Shown in pieces: positions 57,566-64,000 of a stretch of DNA of 64,000 nt. Numbering within the stretch: position 1 is the stretch's first letter; each line of letters opens with the position of its first letter. Source of the stretch: Collimonas rhizosphaerae. GTDB taxonomy: Bacteria > Pseudomonadota > Gammaproteobacteria > Burkholderiales > Burkholderiaceae_D. Location of the stretch: the NCBI RefSeq assembly GCF_038896935.1, contig NZ_JBANDC010000020.1, forward strand, positions 1-64,000, written 5' to 3'. Made by a program: the position numbers and the translations under genes. The notes beneath the pieces were generated by a model. The model made no database searches, was not told the DNA's origin, and worked only from the letters and a program-made list of their open reading frames with translations.

Positions 57566-57958
57566 ATGCAAACTTCACCTGTGCTGTACCGCAGCGGCCG
57601 TGCCCTTCTGGCGTCGCTGTTCGTCGTTTCCGGCCTGCTCAAGATCACTGCCTTTTCCGGCGTGGTCGGATATATGGACCGCATCGGCGTGCCGTTCGCC
57701 ACTTTTTCCGTGCTGGCCGCGATCCTGGTTGAATTCGGCGGAGGCCTGGCGATCTTGGCCGGCTGGCGGGTCCGTCCGGTCGCCGTGATAGTGGCTTTGT
57801 TCACGGTGATTGCGACCTTGACCGCACATCGCTTCTGGCAGGCAGAACCTGCCGCCATGCAGAACCAGCTTAACCATTTCCTGAAAAATGTTGCGATTAT
57901 CGGCGCCTTGCTGATGCTGGCGGCATCGGATGGCGGCGGTTCGCCTGAAGAAAAATGA
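57566..57958 (+). CDS. DoxX family membrane protein
   Basis: 130 residues with four hydrophobic helices. The DoxX opening RALLASLFVVSGLLKITAFSGVVGYMDRIGVP is clear, as is VEFGGGLAILAGWRVRPVAVIVALFTVIATLTAHRFW. In other bacteria DoxX proteins work with thiol-redox or oxidative-stress systems. The ATG at 57566 is chosen from the family N-terminus; the SD is weak. Confidence 0.88.
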   Translation: MQTSPVLYRSGRALLASLFVVSGLLKITAFSGVVGYMDRIGVPFATFSVLAAILVEFGGGLAILAGWRVRPVAVIVALFTVIATLTAHRFWQAEPAAMQNQLNHFLKNVAIIGALLMLAASDGGGSPEEK

Positions 57959-57986
57959 GATAGCCGCACGGATCTTCCGCCGGCTT

Positions 57987-58904
57987 TCAGTCGAGCGGAA
58001 AGACGCGATCGCCTTCGCCCGGCCGGCAGCCGTCGGCGACCGGCGTCCAGCCGCGGTGCACCACGATCTGCCGGCCGTCATGGCATATCTCGATGCGCTC
58101 GCTGCCGGGCAGGCGCTCCCGGACAAAGGTTTCTACCGTCGACGGCAGGCTGACCTTCAGCTTCATTGCGAAGAGGTCATCCTCGGGATGGTCGTCGAGA
58201 TGCAGCAACGGCACAAATGTCGCCGCGAACATCAATGCATGCGAGCCGACACCCACCGGCTCGGGCGCGTAGTTCGCCTGTTGCAGCCAATGCTGCGCGC
58301 GCCCGCGCAAGTCGTCGCCATCTGCCAGGCCGCCCCAGGCTGCCGCCAGCATTTCCATCACCCACTGGTTGCAATTCTGGTGGAGCGTGCTGAACGGGTA
58401 GGCGTTGGCGCTGTAGCTGGCGGCCAGCAGGTGCCGCACGCGCGGAGCGTCGAGCGATGCGCGCCGCAGCGATTGGGCTGCATCGGCCGGCAGCCGCACG
58501 ATCGAGATGTAGCCGGAGGAGGGATCGTCGGCGCCGATCACAAAACCGGCGAGGCCTTGGTCATAGATCCGCGGCCGCTCTTCGTCGCAGGCGTAGTAGA
58601 GCTGGCGTGCCGACCAGGCGCCGGTGTCGCTGCGCCAGGCGACTGCGGCATGCGAGTAACGGATGTGAAAACGCGAGAGATCGAGTCCCGAGCGGCTGAC
58701 CAGCGCAGTGTCGCCGCCCATGGCGTCGAGTTCGTCGCGGACCACGGCGGCAAAGCGCAGCAGCCGGTCTTGCTGGCCGGCGGTAAGCTGCTGCGCGTGG
58801 TCGCAGAAGGCTGAAGATGTCGAATAGCCGGGCGAACCGGGTTGCGCTTGCGCCGCGCCCGCGGCAATTGCAGCGGCAAGAGCGAAGACGCGCCAGATAT
58901 TCAA
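57987..58904 (-). CDS. DUF2145 family exported protein
   Basis: 305 residues starting at TTG (LNIWRVF), which overlaps the stop codon of the upstream gene as TTGA. This start gives a clean signal peptide (NIWRVFALAAAIAAGAAQAQ). The body has an N-terminal helical region with CDHAQQLTAGQQDRLLRFAAVVRDEL and the block STLHQNCNQWVMEMLAAAWG, characteristic of DUF2145. The conserved Cys-Asn and preceding His suggest an NlpC/P60-like active site, but this is a guess. Function unknown. Confidence 0.8.
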   Translation of the reverse strand: MNIWRVFALAAAIAAGAAQAQPGSPGYSTSSAFCDHAQQLTAGQQDRLLRFAAVVRDELDAMGGDTALVSRSGLDLSRFHIRYSHAAVAWRSDTGAWSARQLYYACDEERPRIYDQGLAGFVIGADDPSSGYISIVRLPADAAQSLRRASLDAPRVRHLLAASYSANAYPFSTLHQNCNQWVMEMLAAAWGGLADGDDLRGRAQHWLQQANYAPEPVGVGSHALMFAATFVPLLHLDDHPEDDLFAMKLKVSLPSTVETFVRERLPGSERIEICHDGRQIVVHRGWTPVADGCRPGEGDRVFPLD

Positions 58905-59356
58905 AGAGTCACCGGCCGCGCCGCAAGCTCGTTGTACCACGCGTCGGCGAGCACCAGGTAGAACGCCTCCCGCGTATCGCCGCGCGCGAACTCGAAGCCG
59001 TACACGCGGTGCTGTGCGTGCACAAGATCGCCCCGGCCGAGATTCTGCTTCTCGGCAATCGCCTGCGGCAGGTCGAGCACGATGCGCTGCTGCGAATCGT
59101 CGATTTGCATCGTGACGCGCGCGACGCCGGCGCGGCCGGGCGCCCTGGCGACATCGATGATGCGATAGTTGCCGTCGGCGGTCTTGTCGCCGCCGGTCGA
59201 GCTGTCGCTTGAACCGTGCAGCGAAGCGGACACGCTGCCGCTGGAGGCCGAACCGGTGCTGACGGCTGACGAGGTAAAACTTTCGGCATGCGCGTGCAGC
59301 GTGAAACCGGCGGCTGCGACGAGGCAGGCGAGACGGATGGCGGCGGGGAAGTGCAT
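58901..59356 (-). CDS. exported protein of unknown function, partner of the DUF2145 gene
   Basis: 151 residues; the start MHFPAAIRL has AAGGAGC upstream and gives a signal peptide ending near HAHAES. A Ser/Gly-rich stretch (about 28-55) precedes a domain with YRIIDVARAPGRAGVARVTMQIDDSQQRIVLDLPQAIAEKQ and DTREAFYLVLADAWYNEL. I do not recognise the family. The 4-nt overlap with the DUF2145 gene suggests the two products act together in the periplasm. Confidence 0.7.
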   Translation of the reverse strand: MHFPAAIRLACLVAAAGFTLHAHAESFTSSAVSTGSASSGSVSASLHGSSDSSTGGDKTADGNYRIIDVARAPGRAGVARVTMQIDDSQQRIVLDLPQAIAEKQNLGRGDLVHAQHRVYGFEFARGDTREAFYLVLADAWYNELAARPVTL

Positions 59357-59449
59357 TGGATGCTCCTTGGCAGTTGGATGGGGTGGTGTGTGGCGCAGCT
59401 GCGCCCTGTAAACAATCAATTAACAATCAATTCGGTACTCGTTTCCGCA

Positions 59450-60148
59450 TCAGGGGATTTCCTGCTTCTCGGGAGCGATGTGATATTGGCTGTAGCGCGC
59501 CAGGGAATGCCCGGTCGCCGCGGGCGCCTGCGATATTTTCTGCAGCGACCGAATTGCCGTTGCGATATCGGCGGCGGTGCCGGCGACAATGCGCTGGTAA
59601 GCGGCCACTACGCTATCCACTCCGCCCGGCGCCGGCAACTCTGCCTGCGTGCGGCCCGCCGTCACCTTGCTGTCCGGGGAGCGCTGCACCGCCCAGTTGA
59701 TGGTGGCGCCGGCGCTTCTTCCGGGTTCGGCATCCATGCGCACCACTTCGACCGTAACGCGATACAGGGGCGCCGCGCCGGATGCGTCGCGGTGGTAATA
59801 GGTGTCGATAGCGCCCAGGCTGGCTTGCAGCCGCTGCGACAGCGCGTCGCGCAGCTCGTCGGGAAGCGGCGCCGACCAGCGGTCCTGTTCCATCATCTTG
59901 AGCGCGCCCTTGCCATCGCCGAGCAGCAGGTTGGCCCGGTTGAGCCGCTCGGGGACGCGGACGGGAGGCACCTCAATCATTAGCGGTTCTTTGTCACGGG
60001 CGCTGGAGGAGCCTGCGGCTGCATCGCTGGCCGAGCCGGAGCCTGCCAGCGTGTAATAACGCGGTTCGGGCGAGGCGCAGCCGGCCAGCACGGCGGCGGC
60101 GAGCAGCAGTTCCGCACAGAGCACGGCGAGATTGGCGGATGGGATCAT
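59450..60148 (-). CDS. pqiC: PqiC-type outer-membrane lipoprotein
   Basis: 232 residues. The signal peptide ends in the lipobox LAGC (Cys about 24). The ABC-type auxiliary-lipoprotein domain includes PRYYTLAGS, EVPPVRVPERLNRANLLLGDG and WSAPLPDELRDALSQRLQASLG. In E. coli PqiC rings the PqiB tunnel at the outer membrane. The gene overlaps pqiB by 4 nt and completes the operon. Confidence 0.92.
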   Translation of the reverse strand: MIPSANLAVLCAELLLAAAVLAGCASPEPRYYTLAGSGSASDAAAGSSSARDKEPLMIEVPPVRVPERLNRANLLLGDGKGALKMMEQDRWSAPLPDELRDALSQRLQASLGAIDTYYHRDASGAAPLYRVTVEVVRMDAEPGRSAGATINWAVQRSPDSKVTAGRTQAELPAPGGVDSVVAAYQRIVAGTAADIATAIRSLQKISQAPAATGHSLARYSQYHIAPEKQEIP

Positions 60149-61782
60149 GGCTTCTCCGTATCCGCTTTCCCGCGCAGCAGCGCTTCGGGATGACGTTCCA
60201 GGTAATCAGTCAGGCTGCGCAGGGAGGCGGCGCTGCGCGTCAGTTCCTGCATCATGCGGCGCGTGTCCTGCTGCAAGGGCGCATTCGGGGCCAGCGTCTG
60301 GTTGGCCGCCTGCAGGGTCTGGCGTGCGTCTTGCAATGCGGCGGCGAATTGCGGTACGAGGTTGCCGTCAACCTGGGCCATCAGCTTGTCGGCGTTGTCC
60401 AGCATCTTGTCCAGCGCCGCCATCGAAGTACGCAGGTCGCGGCCGATCTGTTCGAACGGGACGTTGTCGATCTTGTTGACGATGGAGCCTAGCTTGGCTT
60501 GCAACTCGTCCAGCGTGCCGGGCGTGGTGGCCAGTTCCGGCATGGGGCCGTCGACGCTGACCTTGGCCGGCGCCGCCTTGGGGAAAAAGTCGAACGCCAC
60601 GTAGAGCTGGCCGGTGAGCAGGTTGCCGTTGCGCAGCTGCGCACGCAGGCCGCGCCGGTTCATGGTTTCAGCGATGTCGTTGGTTTTCTGCTTGTCATCC
60701 AGGTCGCGCGGGCTGAAGCCCATGCGGGACGGATACAGTTCCACAATCACGGGGAAGCGGAAGGTTTTTTTGTCGCGCTGGTATTCGATTCCGATCGAGC
60801 GCACCTGGCCCACCACGATGCCGCGAAAGTCCAGCGCTGCCCCTGGCGACAAGCCACGTACAGACTGGTCGAAATTGAGGACGGCAAGCGCCGGCTTCAG
60901 TTCATCGAGGGGTTTCATGGCTTCCGCCTGGTCGCTGGCCAGGATGAACCGCGTATCCTCGCCGGCTGCGGCAGCGGCCTTGGCATTGTCGGGATCCTGG
61001 AACGCCACGCCGCCAAGCAGCATGGTGGCGAGCGCCTGCGTATTCACCTTGAGGCCGCCGGCGTCGAGCTTGATGTCGATGCCGCTGGCATGCCAGAAAC
61101 GGGTGTTGGCGGTGACCAGCTGGTCGTAAGGCTTGTCGACGAACACGCGCAGCGAGAGATCCTGGCCGTTGGGTTCGAGCTGGTAAGCCACCACCTGGCC
61201 TACCCGCACGCGCCGGTAATAGACAGGGGAACCGATGTCGAGCGAACCGAGGTCGGCGGCGCGCAAGACGAATTGTTTGCCGGAGGCGTCCGTGGATACC
61301 GCCGGCGGCACTTCCAGTCCGGCGAAACTATCGCTGCGTACGTCCGACTTGCCGGCGTCCACGCCGATATAAGCGCCGGACAAGAGCGTCTCCAGGCCCG
61401 AAATGCCGGAGACGGCAAAGCGCGGGCGCACTACCCAGAAACGGGTGTCCTTGGCCAGGAAGCTGTTGGCGTCGTTGCTCAGGGCGATGGTGGCGATCAC
61501 GTGGGAACGATCGCGCGCCAGGCGCAGCGACTTGACCACGCCGATATCGACTGCCTTGTAGCGTACCGGCGTCTTGCCGGGCGCGAGTCCGTCCGCAGTG
61601 CGGAAAGTCACCGTGATTTCCGGGCCGCGCTCGGACAGGGTGTGGATCAGGAGCGACAATCCGATGATGGCGGCGACGATCGGGATCAGCCATACCAGCG
61701 AAGGCAGCCAGCGTGCGCGCCGGCGCAATTCGGGACGCGGCGGCGCGGGCGGCATCGGCGGATTGGAATCGGATTCAGTCAT
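60145..61782 (-). CDS. pqiB: PqiB, MCE-domain intermembrane lipid-transport protein
   Basis: 545 residues with one N-terminal membrane helix (WLPSLVWLIPIVAAIIGLSLLI, about 25-46) and three MCE domains in tandem: GPEITVTFRTADGLAPGKTPVRYKAVDIGVV, then KQFVLRAADLGSLDIGSPVYYRRVRVGQV, then SVRGLSPGAALDFRGIVVGQV. The C-terminal helical segment forms the needle in E. coli PqiB, spanning the periplasm for phospholipid movement. It overlaps the upstream pqiA-type gene by 8 nt. Confidence 0.95.
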   Translation of the reverse strand: MTESDSNPPMPPAPPRPELRRRARWLPSLVWLIPIVAAIIGLSLLIHTLSERGPEITVTFRTADGLAPGKTPVRYKAVDIGVVKSLRLARDRSHVIATIALSNDANSFLAKDTRFWVVRPRFAVSGISGLETLLSGAYIGVDAGKSDVRSDSFAGLEVPPAVSTDASGKQFVLRAADLGSLDIGSPVYYRRVRVGQVVAYQLEPNGQDLSLRVFVDKPYDQLVTANTRFWHASGIDIKLDAGGLKVNTQALATMLLGGVAFQDPDNAKAAAAAGEDTRFILASDQAEAMKPLDELKPALAVLNFDQSVRGLSPGAALDFRGIVVGQVRSIGIEYQRDKKTFRFPVIVELYPSRMGFSPRDLDDKQKTNDIAETMNRRGLRAQLRNGNLLTGQLYVAFDFFPKAAPAKVSVDGPMPELATTPGTLDELQAKLGSIVNKIDNVPFEQIGRDLRTSMAALDKMLDNADKLMAQVDGNLVPQFAAALQDARQTLQAANQTLAPNAPLQQDTRRMMQELTRSAASLRSLTDYLERHPEALLRGKADTEKP

Positions 61783-62410
61783 TGCGTGCATCCAGCGCAT
61801 CCCACAGCAGGCGGGGATCGAAGCTCAGCGAAGCGAGCATGGTGAGTACCACGACAGCGGCGAAAGCCAGGGCCCCGGGACCGGGGACGATGGTGGCCAG
61901 CTTGCCGGCGCGCACCAGCGAGGCCAGCATGGCGACGACGAAGATGTCGAGCATCGACCAGCGGCCGACTGTCTCCAGCAGGCGGTACAGCTGGGTCTGC
62001 TGCCGGATGCGCCAGCTGCAGCGGAAATGCACCGAAAGCAGCAGCAGCGTCAACGCCATCATCTTTAGCAGCGGCACCACCACGCTGGCGGCCAGCACCA
62101 GGATGGCCAATGCTTTCGCATCCGCAATCCACAAATAGGCGATGCCGGAGAGGATGGTGTCGCGCGAGGTCTCGAAAACGGATTGCGTGATTATCATCGG
62201 CAAAAGGTTGGCGGGGATGTAGAGGATCGCGGCGGCGATCAGGAAAGACCAGGTGCGCGCCAGCGAGTCTGGCTTGCGGCGGTGCACGGCGGCGCCGCAG
62301 CGCGGGCAGGGCCGGCCTTCGGGCGCACGTGGGATGAGCAGGTTGCAGGCGTGGCAGGACGCCAGTCCCATCGACGCGGTGGTCGGCGCCGCGGTCGGCG
62401 GCATGCTCAT
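61775..62410 (-). CDS. pqiA: PqiA-type membrane protein, C-terminal-half equivalent
   Basis: 211 residues. A zinc-ribbon-like pair CHACNLLIPRAPEGRPCPRCGA at the N-terminus is followed by four hydrophobic helices with the PqiA motif ILYIPANLLPMIIT and SVVVPLLKMMALTLLLL. E. coli PqiA has two such units in one chain; here they are separate genes. ATG at 62410 overlaps the upstream paralogue by 4 nt. Confidence 0.92.
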   Translation of the reverse strand: MSMPPTAAPTTASMGLASCHACNLLIPRAPEGRPCPRCGAAVHRRKPDSLARTWSFLIAAAILYIPANLLPMIITQSVFETSRDTILSGIAYLWIADAKALAILVLAASVVVPLLKMMALTLLLLSVHFRCSWRIRQQTQLYRLLETVGRWSMLDIFVVAMLASLVRAGKLATIVPGPGALAFAAVVVLTMLASLSFDPRLLWDALDARND

Positions 62411-63057
62411 CGCGGCGGCTCCCTGTACTGCCACAGGTCGCGCGGATCGAATGACAGCATGACCGCCAGCACGATGACCAGCGCACTGAATGACCAGAGC
62501 GCCGGGCCAGGCAGGATATCGGCAACGCTGGAGAGCTTGACCAGCGTTACCACCACGCCGAGCAGGTAGACCTCGATCATGCCCCATGGCCGTGTGCGGC
62601 GGATGTAGCGCACGACATACTCGAAACCTGCCGGCAAACGGCGCCGCGCCATCGGCGCCAGCAGGTGGAGCATCATCAGCATCTCTGCCAGCGGCAGCAG
62701 GATGGTGGTGGCAAACACCAGCAGGGCCACCAGCGCCATGTCGCGGTCGGCATACAGCGCCTGCACCGCGCCCCATAAGGTGGTTTGGGTGCGGATGCCC
62801 TTGAGGTCCATCTCGACAATCGGAAAGATGTTGGACACCACAAACAGGATCAGCGCGGTCACCACCAACGGCAGCAGCCGTTGATAGGCGCGCGTGCTCT
62901 CGCGGTACAGCGTGCCGCCGCAGCGCCGGCACTGCGCGCGTTCGCCTTCGGCAAGGCCGGCGCGGTGGTAGACGGCGTCGCAGTGCTCGCAGGCGACCAG
63001 GTGCTGGTTGTCGGCACTTGAAACCGGGGCATTGCGCGTAATGTCGTGGTCGGTCAT
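62407..63057 (-). CDS. pqiA: PqiA-type membrane protein, N-terminal-half equivalent
   Basis: 216 residues: cytoplasmic CEHCDAVYHRAGLAEGERAQCRRCGG zinc ribbon and four helices with LILFVVSNIFPIVEMDLKG and TTILLPLAEMLMMLHLL. Likely forms the inner-membrane unit with its neighbour and delivers or takes lipids from PqiB. It starts 27 nt after the DUF3313 lipoprotein gene, so that gene may be part of the operon. Confidence 0.92.
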   Translation of the reverse strand: MTDHDITRNAPVSSADNQHLVACEHCDAVYHRAGLAEGERAQCRRCGGTLYRESTRAYQRLLPLVVTALILFVVSNIFPIVEMDLKGIRTQTTLWGAVQALYADRDMALVALLVFATTILLPLAEMLMMLHLLAPMARRRLPAGFEYVVRYIRRTRPWGMIEVYLLGVVVTLVKLSSVADILPGPALWSFSALVIVLAVMLSFDPRDLWQYREPPR

Positions 63058-63084
63058 GGCGCGTTCATCTACGGATTCAGCCGC

Positions 63085-63750
63085 TTATTTCAGGGAAGCG
63101 ACCAGCGCATCTGCGCCTTTTTCGATGCCGGTTTTGGCGGCATGGAGCGAACCGAAGGTCGCCACGATATTCATTGCATTGGGATACTGCTTTGTCACGA
63201 ACGCCTTCAGGAGCTGGTTGCTTGCCGCGTCATAGATTTCGACTGAATAGCTGACTGAGCCCATGAACATCCCTTCTTTCCCACGGATCGATTGGACAAC
63301 GTTGTAAGGCATTCCAGCCAGGTCAAAGCGGGTCACCGTCGATGCCACTGCAGTGTTTGTACCCACGCCGGCCAAGGTCAGCCTGAGCTTGAGAGTATTC
63401 GATCCGGGATTGGCGGTTACCTGGAATCGCTGGCTTAATGCTTTTCTGAAGGTGGTATCCATGTAGCGGGCGAGTTCCTGCTTGTCCGCCTCGGACAAAT
63501 CTCCAAACTGATGATCCGGCCCGCTGTAGATTGCGACCGGATCGATGATGAGCGCGTTGTATTTCTGCCATTCCACGGGAGCCGAATAACTGTACGGGAC
63601 ACGTCCGGTATCGTCTTTCTGGTTAGGCGTCAGTTTTGGCGACGACGAGATTCCCGAGTACGCCACCGGCTGCGTGGTCCCGCATGCCGCCAGCGCCAGG
63701 CAGAACGCTGCGATCATGGCCAGCCGGCCGGTCTTGATGGATATGTGCAT
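63085..63750 (-). CDS. DUF3313 family lipoprotein
   Basis: 221 residues. The signal peptide MHISIKTGRLAMIAAFCLALAACG ends in the lipobox LAAC. The mature domain has YSGISSSPKLTPNQKDDTGRVPYSY, DPVAIYSGPDHQFGDLSEADKQELARYMDTTFRKALSQRF and SVSYSVEIYDAASNQLLKAFVTKQYPNAMN, the DUF3313 pattern. Function unknown; outer-membrane or periplasm-facing. AGAGGA fixes the start. It lies 27 nt ahead of the pqi genes on the same strand and may be co-transcribed. Confidence 0.88.
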   Translation of the reverse strand: MHISIKTGRLAMIAAFCLALAACGTTQPVAYSGISSSPKLTPNQKDDTGRVPYSYSAPVEWQKYNALIIDPVAIYSGPDHQFGDLSEADKQELARYMDTTFRKALSQRFQVTANPGSNTLKLRLTLAGVGTNTAVASTVTRFDLAGMPYNVVQSIRGKEGMFMGSVSYSVEIYDAASNQLLKAFVTKQYPNAMNIVATFGSLHAAKTGIEKGADALVASLK

Positions 63751-64000
63751 TTCAATTCCTCTTCAGTCTTCAGGTTTTTCCAAGGAATGACGGTCATCCC
63801 CTGGTACGGCGTGGTGGATGAGTCGGGCATGACCGTGATGGCGATCGCTGCCTGGCGCGATTGGACGGAGTGAAATGCAGCGTTCAACTGATGCCTAAAT
63901 CAGCTCTCCTGCCGCCCTTTCGCGCTAACTCAGGAAGCGAATATAGCACCGAATCCCGTATTTGCAAACCGCCTGGTCGGTTTTTGAAGGGAAAATATAA

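Overview
The window looks like a chromosomal segment of a Burkholderiales betaproteobacterium, most likely Oxalobacteraceae and possibly Collimonas or a close relative. The pointers are high GC, Gram-negative porin_4 and DUF4148 proteins, split pqiA genes, many LysR regulators, TRAP transport, and a block of secreted or acid-acting hydrolases beside a giant NRPS. The genus call is inference from gene content only. No rRNA, tRNA, CRISPR array or prophage was seen.

Layout. 1-3.5 kb: a GGGTCAGAGT-type hairpin, a DUF1993 protein, a GNAT acetyltransferase and the periplasmic tail-specific protease Prc. 3.8-10.8 kb: a minus-strand nucleoside scavenging operon (porin, binding protein, two permeases, ATPase, nucleoside hydrolase, adenosine deaminase) with a divergent LysR regulator at 10.9-11.8 kb. 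11.9-12.3 kb: a tandem molbindin. 12.5-29.4 kb: one 5624-residue, five-module NRPS with a starter C domain, two dual epimerisation/condensation domains and a terminal thioesterase. It is divergent from an MFS exporter (29.9-31.2 kb). 31.4-38.3 kb: S53 and S10 acid peptidases, a CYTH protein, a Tat-exported phospholipase C behind a double PhoB-type box, and two small envelope proteins. 38.4-40.3 kb: a GlxA-type regulator divergent from an SDR. 40.7-44.5 kb: an SMP-30 lactonase with a complete TRAP transporter. 44.7-48.0 kb: a dienelactone hydrolase and a glutamyl-endopeptidase-like S9 peptidase. 48.2-49.3 kb: a ParD-like protein translationally coupled to a second methionine aminopeptidase, behind a palindromic operator. 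49.3-52.2 kb: an ECF sigma factor, a 310-bp MITE-like element, a small membrane protein, a ferredoxin and an MFS transporter. 52.2-57.0 kb: an S66 peptidase, an orphan ParB-like protein, an amino-acid binding protein, a dehydrogenase and a LysR regulator. 57.2-63.8 kb: DUF4148, DoxX, DUF2145 and its partner, and a lipoprotein-pqiA-pqiA-pqiB-pqiC envelope lipid-transport operon.

How it fits together. Nucleosides enter through the porin and ABC importer, and are then hydrolysed or deaminated in the cytoplasm. The NRPS and MFS pair should make and export an N-acylated pentapeptide; the pocket residues read Leu, Thr, unassigned hydrophobic, Ser, unassigned hydrophobic, with the first two residues epimerised. 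The peptidases and the phosphate-starvation-type phospholipase C beside it would suit an organism that attacks and feeds on other cells such as fungi; this is inference. The most novel parts are the NRPS product and its control region, the ParD-like/MetAP pair, and the small mobile element splitting the sigma-factor locus.
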